Positions 11,632-24,285 of a stretch of DNA of 64,000 nucleotides are shown in pieces (position 1 is the first letter of the stretch; each line of letters begins with the position of its first letter). A model generated the notes under the pieces. The model was not told the origin of the DNA and did no database searches. It saw only the letters and a list, made by a program, of their open reading frames with translations. This DNA comes from Verticillium longisporum (taxonomy: Eukaryota; Ascomycota; Sordariomycetes; Glomerellales; Plectosphaerellaceae). The translations under genes were made by a program, and so were the position numbers. The DNA is taken from contig JAETXT010000012.1 in the NCBI GenBank assembly GCA_019188255.1, forward strand, positions 2,604,001 to 2,668,000, written 5' to 3'.

Positions 11632-13885
11632 CCTGGTCGGTTAGCTGTGGCTGCCATGCGCTGTTGGAAGCACAAACTTACATGGCGGTAGTGACGAAGG
11701 TGCCTTTCTATATACAGAGTTGCAGCAAGAGGAGGCGTGCTGGATGCGAGGAGGAGAGAGCTGGCTCGCTGGGCTGTCTGCTGAGTTCTCAACATCAAGT
11801 CGCAGTCAAGCACGACTCCGGATCGTACTTATAGTTCTCGATCACGGCCCTCATTTTCGGCATTCAGTCACCTTCATGATGCCGAACGCTCCTATCCTGT
11901 GAAGGCATGACTCTATCCCGAGGCCGACGAGGAGCCGCCCACGATACTCTGAGAGAATATGCGCCGGATGACAAGGGAGTAGAAAAGTCGAGATCACGCT
12001 GCGAGACCCATCGGCCCGCAGAAAAGTTGACACTGGTCATCTAGACGGAGGGGCAGAAAAGGCCCTTCTCCAGGATGCGACCCTATCACCAAGCTTGGCG
12101 CCAGCAGATTGATGTCAGGGGCTGTCAGTAAAGCCGCGGGACCTGGCATCTCATGATGGGCAAGGTAGGATCGCGCCTGTTCAGTAAAGTGACGAGCCAA
12201 TGGTCGCGTGACTAAGGCGCGAAGAGAAGGTCGACACCCCGGGCGGCAAAACGGGAGTGCGTCCTGATCGGAGCTAGGCTGGCTGCCAGATCGTGGGGAC
12301 TCCAGGATCCAGGGCGTTCTGCTGATCGATCTTGAGTCGCAGGTGTGCGGTGTATGGTACGATCAGACGGCGAGCGGATGAACCCATGTCCACGAACATC
12401 GTTTATTGAAAATTCGACTCGGGGGGAACGCAGTCACTTCGCAACGTTGATCGGCTTTGCACCTCGGAGACACGCCTTACGGGGACAAAGCCATGCCGTG
12501 GGCAGACAGAGCAGACAGATCCGATCCGATCAAGGCCGGCGTCTATGCCGGCACTGGTGGCTGCTCAAGGCTTGCAGAGGCGATCGGGGTCGGGAGAAGC
12601 TTATTCGCGTGCCTGACTATCAATGTTCTTCCCCAGGTCCCGCGGGCGCGGGGTTCACGTGAAGCATTCTCGACAGCCGGCACTTGGCCAGAAGGGGCAG
12701 CAATGCCGACCTAGGCTTCGGCGCTTCGCCGGCGAGGTTGTCTATCCCATGCATCAACTTGATGTGAAGGGGTGCCTGACTTCTTGACTCGAATATTTGC
12801 AAATGCAAGTCATGAACAACGGTGTAGACGAGCGGTTTTGAAAAAGAAAAAAAAAAGCATGTGAAGGGAGAACGGCGCTTCGAGCGGAAGAAGGCTTCCG
12901 CAAAGTCGAAAGCATGGCAGAAGACTCTGGGGCACGTTCTTGACGCCCGCGACGGGCCGATAAAAACCTGGTCGCGTGGATTGGGTCGCGGGTTCGAGGG
13001 TGTGGTCATCAGGCGAATTTACGGTCCGGCCGAGTGTGTGTCGGATGCGAGGCAACGTGCGATGGGGTGATAGGGGACGGGTGCCGGGGGTCGTGATGTT
13101 CAAGTTGAGGGGGGAGGGGGAGGGGGTGGTGGTGTTTAGGGGGGAGCATGGGGTCTACACAGCATGATGGGCCATCCGGTGCATGAGTCAGCAGAGCAAT
13201 GCATAAATTACTGTTTGTTTCCTGCCTTTTGGAGCACCGTATCTCTTGCCCAGTCTGCCAGTCAGCCAGCAGTGAGTGCACCTGCCTGCCTACCTCCCTG
13301 TTAGTGCTCGAGACTTGTGGCAGGGCCAAACCATCCGATGCGCCATGACCATTAACAAGCCTTTCATTCGTCGCTCCTTCCAGTTCAGACAGAGGCAGAG
13401 CAGCACCTCACAGCTCACTGGCACCTGCACTCGGACTCGCATTCGCACCTGTAGGTGCGAGCCGGCCGGCCAATTCGCCCGTCCTGTCTTCTGGGTTCAC
13501 TTCTGGGTTCACTGCGATTGATAATGCACAGCGTGCTTATTTTTTTAAGGCATCCTCCGGCCAACTCGTTGTGCCGCCTGGACTATCCATCTTCAGCTGA
13601 GGCTGACGTTGGCATCGATGACGCCCATACACCGAATGTCAACTTGGCCTGATAAAAGAAAAGCATGCGGCATTGTGAGACAGCGCGTAGTTCCCGACAA
13701 CTTTCCTCCTGCCGTCAACAAGCTCCAGACTAATACTACTGTCTTGTTTTACGTCTTTCTCAGGAAGCCTCGTCAGGACACCTTATTACACAAGCGCTTT
13801 TACCCAACATCGCCCAGCTCTTCCGACTCGAGGCACCGCAGCGAGTCTGAACTCGCTGGCCACTGGATCTCCCTCTACAACAACC
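11632..13885. other. Long divergent intergenic region
   Basis: About 2.25 kb between the GH16 gene (minus) and the small membrane-protein gene (plus). It contains G-rich tracts around 13100-13145 and pyrimidine-rich leader sequence near 13800. I found no open frame with domain-like features. Confidence 0.5.
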
Positions 13886-14479
13886 ATGTCCCGCTTGTTC
13901 CCGCACACGGCATTCGCGGAGGACCAGCCGCTCGCCCACACCATTCTCTGGACCCACGTCCTCACTCGCGCCGCCACCATGGGTTCCATCCTCGGCCTCG
14001 GCACCTTTGCCCTGCGCTCAGCCGCCGGGTCCCGCGTCCCCTTCCTCGCCTACGCGCCCACTGATGCCGCGACGATCCGAGCTTCCACCACCCTCGCCAA
14101 GACGGCCGTTCCCTCAGCGAACCCGTCTGCAAACCCGCTGCGAACCGCCCGGCTGCTCGGCACGGTGGGGTCTGCGACGGTCGCGACGGTGGGCATCACA
14201 GCCCTCGTCACGATAGCTCACATGTGGGGGAGGGATGAGGTCGAGTGGCTCGACCGCAGCTGGAGGCTCAGGGCCAACCCGTTTCAGACGGAGGTCGAAG
14301 ACTGGACGTACGGCACGAGTCTCGCGGCATTGGGGATTGCAGGTGTGAGCTTCCGCAAGCAGATGGCAAATATTCGGTGGAGGGGCCTTGTTGGTGTTGC
14401 TGGGCTGGGCAGTGTTGTTGGGACGGTGGGCTACATGGGTTGGAGGCACGGCATCAAGGGCGGCAAGTTTGCTGCATGA
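13886..14479 (+). CDS. Small conserved fungal membrane protein of unknown function (DUF1757-like?)
   Basis: Single exon, 197 residues; ATG 13886 has a good CAACC context. The protein is rich in Ala and Gly, with four hydrophobic stretches: about residues 17-45 (HTILWTHVLTRAATMG onward), 88-113 (LLGTVGSATVATVGITALV), 148-160 and 168-187 (GLVGVAGLGSVVGTVGYMGW). The charged segment WGRDEVEWLDRSWRL sits between segments 2 and 3. The layout suggests a small integral membrane protein, perhaps mitochondrial. The match to the DUF1757 family is from memory and not certain. No enzymatic motif is visible. Confidence 0.7.
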   Translation: MSRLFPHTAFAEDQPLAHTILWTHVLTRAATMGSILGLGTFALRSAAGSRVPFLAYAPTDAATIRASTTLAKTAVPSANPSANPLRTARLLGTVGSATVATVGITALVTIAHMWGRDEVEWLDRSWRLRANPFQTEVEDWTYGTSLAALGIAGVSFRKQMANIRWRGLVGVAGLGSVVGTVGYMGWRHGIKGGKFAA

Positions 14480-14934
14480 TGTACAACGGTCGCGTGTGGT
14501 GTACGATGCGGAGACTCGCAAAATGCTGGTCTGATGAGCGTGGTGTGAATTAAAAAAAGATCGCTGTTACCATTCATGGTGAAAGAAAGATGATTAGTGA
14601 TGTCCCCAGATCGGCATTCGCTGTACAGCTTCCCCGCGTCCTTCCACATTGACAAAGCTCTCAGCCTGGAGAAGGAGATGCGAGCTGGAGGTGAGCGCCA
14701 AGCACGGCACCCCGCACTTTGGTTGGTCCTGCTTCCTTAGCTGATCGTCGCCTCTACCTCGGCTCGCCAGCTCATACAAAGGCATTCCGTTCATCTTCAA
14801 TTCCCCGTCGATGTGTGCGAAGAGAACAGGCCTCCGACAAGTTTTCCGTGCTCACTCTAGAAGAAATAAATTTGGTCCAAACCACCTGATAGCTGGCCAT
14901 TGATAGACACTGCATCACCGCATTTTCCATCACC

Positions 14935-17208
14935 ATGGGCTCAGATACTGCCTTGCGCAAGCTCTGGGAGCATCCTGATCCCAAGAGCACCCAGATGTAC
15001 AAGTTCATACAACAAGTCAACCAGACGCACTCTCTACACCTCCAAGTGAGCCCCTCCCTCACTCGTTCTCTCGCTGTTGAGCTAAACATGATAAGACCTT
15101 TCAAGACATGTACGCCTGGTCGTGTGCCAACCGTGCCACCTTCTATGCCCATGTCTTTACCTTTGCCAATATCATTCATTCTGGCGCTCCTACGAGCATC
15201 GTCGACGAGTCGGCCCCGATCGATGCCGTGCCCGTCTGGTTCCCCGGCGTCTATCTCAACTTTGCCGAGAACCTGCTTCACACGCGCACATCTGCAGACC
15301 CCAAGGATCACCGTGGCACCAAGGACAAGGAGGATGACAAGATAGCGCTGACCGAGGTGCGCGAGGGCAACAGTGCCGTTCGAGACGTGACCTGGGCCGA
15401 GCTCAGAAGAGAGGCCGGGCGGCTGGCCTCGGCCATGAAGGCGCGGGGCGTGACCAAGGGAGATCGCGTCGTTCTCGTTGGTGCCAATTCACTCGAGACG
15501 CTCCTCGTCCTGACAGCCACGACATGGCTCGGTGCCGTGTTCAGCAGTTCGTCCACGGACATGGGCATCAGCGGCATTCTGCAGAGGACGGTCCAGGTGA
15601 ACCCCAAGTTTATCTTCTTCGACGACGCCGCCCTCTACAATGGCAAGACGGTCGATCTCCGCGACAAGATGGCCGGTGTCGCCCAGGGCATGAAGGAGTG
15701 CGATCGATTCGAAGGCATCGTCTCCATCCGCCGCTTTGAGAAATCCCTTGATATTTCCTCTATCCCCAAGGCCGAAACTCTCGACCATTTCCTCGAGTCT
15801 GCGTCTGCCACACCACCCCCTTTCGTGCACGTCGGCTTCCAGGACCCCTTTCTCATTTATTACTCCTCTGGCACAACGGGCACGCCCAAGGCCATCGTCC
15901 ACGCCGTCGGGACTCTGCTGCTCAGCGTTGCCAAGGAATCCCGCCTGCACGAGGACGTGACACCCGACTCCGTAGGTCTGCAGTACACCACGACCGGCTG
16001 GATCATGTACCTCGCCAACGTGGCGCAGCTCCTCTTCGGAGCCCGCGCCATTCTCTACGACGGGTCCCCCTTCCAGCCCGACCTCACGACCTTTATCCGC
16101 ATCATGGCCGAGCAGAAGATCACCAAGCTCGGGACGAGCCCGCGCTGGCTCTTCGAGATGGCCAAGGCCGGCATCCGCCCAAAGGACGCTGCCGACCTGT
16201 CGTCGCTCCGCATGGTCTCCACGACGGGCATGGTCTTGTCAGATCAGCTATTCGACTGGTTCTACGACGAGGGGTTCCCGCAAAATGTGCATCTGGCCAA
16301 CATTTCTGGCGGCACAGACATTGCAGGCTGTTTCGGCCTCATGAACCCCTGACGCCAGTCTACCGAGGCGGAACACAGGGCCCCTCCCTCGGCGTCCCGA
16401 TTGCCATCTACGACGCCCAGCTGCCCGACGGACCCGGGAAGGAACTGCCCATCGGCGAACCCGGCGAGCTCGTCGCCACGGCGGCGTTCCCGAATATCCC
16501 AATCTATCTCTGGGGCGATGCCGCCGCGCGCCCTGGCGCCTCGACGCTGAACACGGCACCGGCGGGCTCGCGCTACCACGCCGCGTACTTTGGGCGCTTC
16601 GACCACGTGTGGGCGCATGGAGATTTCTGCGCCATCCATCCCGAGACGGGCAACGTGTCGTTCCGCGGCAGGGCCGACGGCGTGCTCAACCCCTCGGGTG
16701 TGCGTTTCGGCAGCGCCGAGATCTACGCCGTCATCGAGAGACGGTTCGCCGACCGCGTGGCGGACAGCCTGTGTGTGGGGCAGCGCCGGCCAGACGACGC
16801 CGACGAGAGCGTCATGCTCTTCCTCATGATGCGGCCCGGACACAAGTTTGACCGTGAGCTGGTGGAGGGGGTCAAGGCAGCTATCGGGAAGGAGCTGACG
16901 AAGAGGCATGTCCCTCGCTGGATATTTGAGACGCCCGAGATTCCAGTGAGTTCTGCTTTTTTTCCCCATTGCTCAGTGCCACGTACCAAGTTCTCTGGTG
17001 CTGTGTTTTTTTTTTTTGAAGTTGATGGAATTGATTCTGACAAAAGACAGACGACTGTGAACCTGAAAAGGTCGAACTGCCAGTGAAGCAGATCGTGTCG
17101 GGACACACAATCAAGCCGAGCGGGACGCTGCTGAACCCGAAGAGCCTAGACTACTATTACCAATTTGCCAAGGTCGAGGAGCTGGTCGCTGGGAAGGGGA
17201 AGCTGTAG
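14935..17208 (+). CDS. Acetoacetyl-CoA synthetase, two apparent frameshifts
   Basis: Exons are 14935-15045, 15096-16945 and 17051-17208. Intron 1 is 50 nt with GCTAAAC branch, intron 2 is 105 nt, both phase 0. ANL adenylating-enzyme motifs: YYSSGTTGTPKAIVHA (P-loop), TTGWIMYL, SGGTDIAGCF, HGDFCAIHPETG, RADGVLNPSGVRFGSAEIY and the C-terminal lysine region HTIKPSGTLLNPKSLDYYY. These are characteristic of acetoacetyl-CoA synthetase, which activates acetoacetate with ATP and CoA. Two frame breaks lie in homopolymers. C4 at 16346-16349 makes a premature TGA at 16350, with the conserved TPVYRGGTQGPSLGVPIAIY in the next frame. A4 at 17066-17069 breaks NLKKVELPVKQIVSGH. One base added at each gives 706 residues, a normal family length. 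Confidence 0.88.
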
Positions 17209-19169
17209 AGAGAGTTTGGGATATGGGATATCTAGGAGTCAGAGAGGTTCGTGTCTTGACTCCCGTAGAACAACAACAGTAAAGGCGGCATACATAGGAA
17301 CGAATACGGCGTGGCGATCCACGAAGATGAGGGTGATACTGGCCTACCGTTCGCCCATACAGTGAGTGCATCGGAAGTGAGTCGTGAGCCGAGAAGATGG
17401 CGAAGAATGTAGCGCATCTTGCCAGCCAGACTGTCAATCAATTCTGGAAGAACCCACTGATCACCTTCTCCATTTTGATTTTCGCGGAATCACAACCTCA
17501 GAGTCACATTCCTTGTGATCGCCGACATGCTGTCAGAGCTGGCCCGAGGCCGCTAGGGTGTGTCAGACAGTTGGTCCGATCAAACAGCCCTTCGCCCGCC
17601 CGGCATGTCGGATCTCCCAGATCTGACACCGCGGTTTATACGACGGGCATCTTAAGCATACTTCGGCGATCAGATGCTGATCCCGGCGCCGATGCTTCAC
17701 CTGCGCGAAACGCAAAACACACACACACACACACACACACAAAAAAGGGCCGGCCAAGCCCGCCACCGCTGTATCACGGAGGAGAACGAAAGCCAAACGC
17801 AAAACTGGCTCATCGGCTGTGTCGTGAGCTCCCACCCTCAGACTGGTGTTCGGCAATCCCAAAGGAGACATGTGCAAGGAGCGTCGACGACGGCCGAGGC
17901 GGCGCTCCAGTCGGCTACCCGACTCTCAGGAGGGCTTGAATCAGTGACGCCTCGGCAGTCAGCGTACATGCGAAGTGCCAGATGGCATCATGCTGCAAGG
18001 CAGACAGAGAAGAGAAGGAGTCATCGACTCAACCTCGGTTCCCAATGTGTGCTGGTAGGCATGGTGTACAGCATAGAGTTCCCAGAATGTAACGCCTCGA
18101 CGCTCAGCCAGCCCAGGATGTCGAGTGACGTTTGCACCACCTTCAGCTGCCAGATATGATGGGCCGTGATAAGAGTCATCGGAGGCTCATCGGACGTCCA
18201 CGACGCCTCGCGACCCAAGGGAAAGGGAAAGGGCGCCCCAAGCCAACCGAGGCAAGACCCCTCCTGCTCCGATCGAAGCTGCTCTTGGCACGCTTTACAC
18301 GTAGGCGCTCCGATATGCGGGGTTGAAACCTTGGGGGAGGAAGAGCTCACCTCGCGGTTGTGGTGTTAGCGTCAAGCCTCAATTGTGCGGGGAGAGGAGG
18401 ACGGAGCACGACCATCAACAAGCTGGCCAACTGCGTGTTGAGGAACATGGCCAGTTGAGGGAAAGCCCCCCCATCTCAACAGCCTCAGCTCGCCCGCCTC
18501 CACTCTCCGCATCCCGCCCGAAGAAGAAAGGGCGTGATGCAGCCCGCTGGTGCAGCAGCGCTTTCTGGCCGTCTACACCTCTCTCGCCCATCGTCATGCG
18601 GGGTGGTAACTCAACGGTGGGGAGCAAGGGGAATGTCGGGAGATGTCGGAGGGGAAATTGACATGACGCGCTTGTGATCCAGCAGGTAGGCCAATGGAAT
18701 GAGGTGCGCATCGGCCAAAGTGATGAGGGGCCGAGCTGTGCAGTAGTGTTGTTGCGTGGAGGAGGATTGATTGATTCATCGGGAGGTGAGCAAAGTGTTG
18801 ATATCAAGCGGTGTGTGAGTGTGTGCGTGTGTGTATGTGTTGTCCCTCAGTTCAGTTCGTCAAGTTGGGGTAGCACTCACGGATGCACACAATTGGGGTC
18901 AATGGCACGGAAAAAGGGGGGGTGATGTCTTGCCGGAGGAGCTCGCGTGAGCTGGGTGGGAGACTGGTGTAGCAGCAGCAATTCGTGCGTCCGAAGTCCC
19001 CCGACCCAGACAAGGCTGACGGGGGAGACCAGGACGTTGACTGGCATGTGCCCCATATGCCCCATCATCGTTCGTCTGGTGAGCAGGTGAGAGCAAGTTA
19101 AGGGCCCCATCGTGGTCCATCGACGATGTATCATCCGAATCATCGTAGCTCACTTGGATGCTCGCGTAC
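17209..19169. other. Gene-free region left of the RIPed transposon
   Basis: About 2 kb without a convincing gene. It contains an (AC)n microsatellite at 17717-17741 and GT-rich sequence around 18811-18840. Open frames at 17397-17939 and 18415-18807 show no domains. Confidence 0.5.
17717..17741. repeat. (AC)n microsatellite
   Basis: Twelve uninterrupted AC dinucleotides followed by A6. Confidence 0.95.
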
Positions 19170-19317
19170 GGGGAAGGATATTTGCTCGGCCCTTATTAGA
19201 TATTTGCTCTGCCTAATAGGGGTAAAGCCACAATAGATAAGGGGAAAGCTATAAATATAGCGCTACTACTAAAATTAGCTATAGTACCTATATACTTATC
19301 CTTATCTCTTATACCTT
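19170..19317 (+). repeat. Left terminal inverted repeat of the MULE-like element
   Basis: Matches the reverse complement of 24138-24285 through motifs such as GGCCCTTATTAGATATTTGC and GGGGTAAAGCCACAATAGA. Confidence 0.85.
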
Positions 19318-21679
19318 TAAGTTACTTAATAGAATAGTAAGGTAGGCGAGTCGCTAAATAGCTATTAATAGCCTTTAATAGCTTAAAGTAGCTAGTATTA
19401 ATTTTTTTATATTATAAATTAGGATATTAGAAAGATTATAATAAATACTAAATTAGCCTTAATTAGAAGCTATTTAGAACCTTCCTTATTATTAGCTATA
19501 GTCTCTAGAAGCCCCTAGAGTAAATAGCCTAGGCTATTCGCCCTAAAACTATTATTATAGCTATTATTAGAACTATAATATATCCTATAATAGCTATATA
19601 ATAATAACTATTAATAATAGCTATAGTTATAGAGAGGTATTATATATCTACTCCTTAGCTAAGAGATATTATATAGCCTCCTATTAACGAGATACCTCTA
19701 TAAGGGTTATTAATTATATTATAATAAGCTTTATCTATTTATTATTATTAGTTTTCCTCTTCTTCCTTAGCTAGATAATAAGAGTATACTTCTAAAGTAA
19801 GATTAATATAGAATATAATAATAATAGTTCTAATTACTCCTATTCCGATAATATTTAGCTAGAAGTAGTAATTTACGTAATAGAGGCGAGGGAAATTAAG
19901 GTATTATAGGACCCTATAATAGAGGCGTTATTAATAGCCTCTCTAAGGCGCTAGAGGCGTTCTTATTTAATATATTTAGTACCCTTTAAAACCCTATCTA
20001 GAGGTAGTTCGAGAGCTTCTTTACGAGCCCTTTAGAGGATAGCCTATTTATAATAGAATTAATAAATAGAAGCTAGAAGAAAGAGGGGGAGTAGATAATA
20101 AAGCTTATAATATTCTAATTAAGCTATTAATATAATAAGATATCTTTAAAGGTTAATAGCTAATTAAGAGATAGATAAGAATATAGTATATAGTAATAGG
20201 GTAGCCCCTATTATTTAATAAAGCTAATAGAATAGGGTAATAGCTAGAACTATAGTTAATCTAAATTCCTAGCTCTTAAGACTATTTATAGCTTATCCTA
20301 TATCTTCTTAAGGGCTTTAAAGGATATAAAAAATATAAGCTATTATATAATCTATTCTTATTAGAATTTATTATTAAAATAGTATATTTACGATTAAATT
20401 AAAGTCTTATATTACTCCTTTTTCTTATTAACTATTTAGGAGATTCGCTTTTATAGAATATAGAGGTTAATTTAGCTTTTATTTCTTAGAAGGTAGCTCT
20501 TAAGCTTAGCGTAAGCTCTTTCTATTAGAGATATAGATCTAAAGCTATAATTTCGGAATCTCTTAATAGAAAATTTATAGAATTATTTATAGAATAATAG
20601 CTAAATAGTATTTAAATAATAAATAAGCTTTAAAATTAGGATATTAGCTTTTTAATTAAGAATATAGAAGAAGAAGGAAGTAAGTAAACTAGGCTATTTA
20701 GGATTAAACCTATAATAGAGTAAGGCCTATATAAGCTAGAATGCCCCTTCTATTTTAATATTAATATATTATTTCTAAGTAAATAAGAAACTATTAAGAG
20801 ATTAATTTAATAATAGATTTAATAATAATTATATAGAATTCGGGTATTATAGATTATTTCTATTATCTATAATATTAAATATTAAATTAGTAGCTAGAAA
20901 TACTCTTATTATTAAGCTATTTTCGACGATTTTATTAATTATAGAGTTTTCTATTATATTATTATTTACTTAATTAAATTAATATAATTAATATCTTTTA
21001 TAGGAATAATAGGAATAATAAGAATAGCTATTTATATAGCTATTATAAAGGCCTCTAATTATAGTATTACCTTCTAAATAGCTATTCTATTTCCTTCTTA
21101 TATAGAGGAGAACGTTCTTATTTATATATTATATATAAATTTACTATAAGAGATAAAGGAATACGATTTTAAGAGTATTTTTAAGCTTTTAATCGAAATC
21201 TATAATTATAATATTAAGGGCTTTAATATTCTCCTTCTCTATTACCTCCTTTATATAAATAATTACTTATATATATATATTAATACTCTTATTAAAAAGG
21301 AGTATAAAATAGTAATAAAATTAAATATAAATTACTATTATTTTATTTACTTAGAGGAGAGGCATTTTATAGTAATTTATTTATAGTTTTTAATTAGAAG
21401 GAGGCTATTTAATAGATTATAGATAAGGCCTTAGAATATAGATAATTTACTTAATATATAGAATCTATTAATAAGAGGTTAATATTCTATTTCTATAATT
21501 AACTATATTAAAAGTAAATTTAGAAGATATAATTAATCTTTTATATAATAGGATTATAGTATATAATATAATAGTATATATCTTTATTCTATTCGAGATT
21601 ATTAATAAAGAGTTAAATAAGAGAATAATAGCTTTATTAAGCCCTCTATAGCTAATTCTACTAATTCTTTATATCTATA

Positions 21680-23538
21680 ACGTAATCCACAAGCGAGTGG
21701 TTCACCCATGCGAGTGGTTCACTTCACCCCGACCCGACAAACATTCCGAGGAAAACCTCAACCCAAACGCCGTAAATCAATTAAAATCACTCCTCCTCGT
21801 CTTTTGCAGACGATGAGATAGCTACCTGACAAGTTCTCGCGTTGTGGCCGGTCTTCCCGCATACGCTACAGCATCGTTTCTTCGGCTGGGACCACGACGC
21901 GGGACCCGGGTTCTGCAGCGTTTCCTCTTTTATCTGGATATCTACTTCCTTCTGAGCAATCTTGTCCTGTCCCTCGCCTACAGCCATGCTTCCTCCTTCC
22001 CGGAGACGTAGCTTTTTGGCCCTCCGGCGTCGGCTTAGTGTAGCATTTTCCTCTCGAAGGATCATAACCTCTGACTTCAAAAGAGCGATCTGGTGCATAA
22101 CACCCCGCGTCCCCTTCGCAAGATAGTCAACAGCATCTAAAATTGACGTTGGGGAGCTTCCCTGGTGGCGTGAGATTCGCCCTTTGATGAAGTCAGTCTG
22201 GGAACCTGCCTCGAGCAGGTTAGTGGGCGTCTTAGAGACCCAAGAATCACGCTCCCCGTGGGACGTCCCCGGAGGCGTCGTCGTCCTCAACCTCACATCC
22301 AGCTTTGACAGGACTGTTTCCGGGTTATGGGGACAAGCCCCGCTCCTCGAAAGCCTCCCTGGATGTTTTTTCTGTCATTGCTTGCTGAAATGCAGCCGAA
22401 AACGCCGGGAAGAAGTCCTCTTTGCTGATGTGCGTTGTACCCGCCCTCATCCTATCCTCGATTTGCCGACCGTATGCTTTCTTTAGTGGGCCAAAACACC
22501 CAACATCGAGAGGCTGGAGTAGATGTGACGAATGAGGAGGCATACAGAGTGTGATGATGTTGTTCTCCTTGCAGTAGAGTTCGAAGTCGACCGAGTGGTG
22601 ACTTTCGTGGCCATCCAGGATCAGTAGGCGATAACCGCCCGAAGTACGGGACTTTGTATGCCTGTCAAAATGCCGAATCCATTCCAGACCAATATCATTC
22701 GTCGTCCAGCCGTTTGGAGATGTTGCGATTCTCCAGTCGCGAGAAATCGCGTCGTCCTGGTACCAGCTCGAGAGGTGGTACTTGCCCGAAACCACGATGA
22801 ACGGCGGGACGGAGAAACCCAACGCGCCAACGCCCTGGATCACCGTAACCCATTCCCGGTTGCCTGGCTGCCTCATCTTCACATTGGACCGTCTTTCCGA
22901 ACTGGTCACGACCATTCCGTTGGCGATAACGCCCATCTGGAAGCCGGTCTCGTCAAAGTTGTACATGTCAGCCTCTTGGATGCCGTACTTGGCGATCATG
23001 TTATGCACGAGGCGGAACCACGCGTTTATCGCGTCCGGATCTTCGCATTGGGCCCTCTTGTAGTCGTACTTGCGAAAGAAACGCGTCCGGAGCTCTGGTT
23101 GCCGTTTGACGAAGTTTGCGGCCCAGTTCTTCCCGACGCGTGGCGCGTCACGGTCGGCAAGCAGGCGATTCGCCATATCTCCGACCTCACCCAACCGGGG
23201 AGGGTAAGATCGCGCATCTAGGTCAAGGATATATTCGACAATAGTTTTCTCTTCTAGTACTGTTAATTTGGCAGAATTGGGCGGGCTTTCGCGTCGGGAG
23301 GGTTTGCCCTTTTGGCGTCGGAGGAGCGTCGTTAAGGGGACGGTGTAGATCCTCGCAGCACTCCGGGCGCTTAGGTTCGGGTCATTGTCCATAGCTTGGA
23401 TAGCAAGGAATAATTGACCTTCTTTTGAAAGAGTCTCCATCGCGGGCGGAGGTGGAATCTGTAGAATTCAGGTGTAGGTCGTGGGCCCGGGCGAAGTGAA
23501 CCACTCGCTTGGGTGAACCACTCGCTTGTGGATTACGT
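21680..23538 (-). mobile_element. pogo/Fot1-type Tc1-mariner transposon, 1859 bp, nested and not RIPed
   Basis: Inverted termini begin ACGTAATCCACAAGCGAGTG at both ends and stay near-identical for about 50 bp. TA dinucleotides flank it (21678-21679 and 23539-23540), the target duplication of the Tc1/mariner superfamily. Each TIR contains the motif GCGAGTGGTTCAC twice. Base composition is normal, and CA and TG dinucleotides are abundant, in sharp contrast to the AT-rich host element. It encodes a minus-strand transposase at 23440-21787. Confidence 0.92.
21787..23440 (-). pseudogene. pogo/Fot1 transposase (DDE_1) with one frameshift
   Basis: ATG at 23440. The first frame (23440-22325, 371 codons) has an N-terminal psq/CENP-B-type HTH region (LFLAIQAMDNDPNLSARSAA), a second DNA-binding HTH (LLADRDAPRVGKNWAANFVK), then the DDE catalytic core. 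The core acidic residues appear in MYNFDETGFQMG, LLILDGHESHHS and SHLLQPLDVGCFGPLKKAYG. The frame ends at TAA after EERGLSP. The family's continuation NPETVLSKLDVRLR lies in the next frame and runs to 21787, ending in a coiled, charged region and a CCHC zinc knuckle, CSVCGKTGHNARTC. The break at about 22324-22330 fits loss of two bases (CCATATAAC to CCATAAC) or gain of one. Either the copy is recently dead or this is a sequence error. Confidence 0.85.
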
Positions 23539-24137
23539 TAAGCGATACTCTAATTCCTATTTCTATAATAATAGAATAATTATAATAATTATCTAATAAA
23601 ATAAATATATATCTCTATTAACTATTTACTTCCTCGAGAGTTCCTTATTATAAATAATTAATTTTAGAGGAAGGCTTCTATTAGAGACCCTTTAATATAG
23701 AGAGTCTAGCCTTCCCTCAATTATAGAGGAGCTTTATCTATATTATCGGGCTACTCCTAACTCTATTAATCTTCTTCTAGATCTATTCTATAATTAATCT
23801 ATATCCTTAATAAATATAATAATCGTAAATAATCTTAAATAGCTCTTTATATATATCTATAATAAAGGAGACGATAGGACCCTTAGTAATAGCCTTAATA
23901 ATAGCTAGTAAGTCTATTAATAAAGGAGGTATTAAAGAGGCTTCGTTTAATAATAAAATAAAGTATTAGCGATATCTAGAGGGCTTAAAATAGGCGTATT
24001 TAATAATATTATTATATTTAAGGGTATTAAGAATTTAATAAATAGATAGGGCAATTATAGAGCCTTAGGGGGCTATTTACATTACTTTATTAGCTAGTTA
24101 TAGCTAGTCTTTAGCTCGGAATTTATCGAGAGACTCG

Positions 24138-24285
24138 AAGGTATAAGAGACGAGGGTAAGTATATAGTTACTATAGCTAATTTTAGTAATAGCGCTATAT
24201 TTATGGCTTTCCCCTTGTCTATTGTGGCTTTACCCCTATTAGGCAGAGCAAATATCTAATAAGGGCCGAGCAAATATCCTTCCTC
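24138..24285 (-). repeat. Right terminal inverted repeat of the MULE-like element
   Basis: Inverted copy of 19170-19317, slightly less transition-mutated; it keeps GACAAGGGGAAAGCC where the left end has GATAAGGGGAAAGCT. Confidence 0.85.

Larger units (their letters stand above)
19170..24285. mobile_element. RIP-mutated Mutator-like (MULE) DNA transposon, interrupted by a nested pogo element
   Basis: Terminal inverted repeats of about 148 bp: 19170-19317 against 24138-24285. They start GGGGAAGGATATTTGCTCGG on the left and GAGGAAGGATATTTGCTCGG on the right, and later differences are mostly C/T or G/A transitions. A candidate 9-bp target duplication flanks it: CTCGCGTAC (19161-19169) and CTCGCGTGC (24286-24294), differing by one G/A transition. 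Long TIRs and a 9-bp duplication fit MULEs. Apart from the nested insert, the element is extremely AT-rich and almost devoid of CA and TG dinucleotides, the RIP signature. No transposase frame survives. Length without the nested insert is about 3.26 kb. Class assignment rests on structure only. Confidence 0.75.

Noticed and set aside
19170..24285. Possibility that the AT-rich island is a centromere or mitochondrial insert
   Set aside because: Long inverted repeats, a target duplication and CA/TG depletion explain it as a RIPed transposon.
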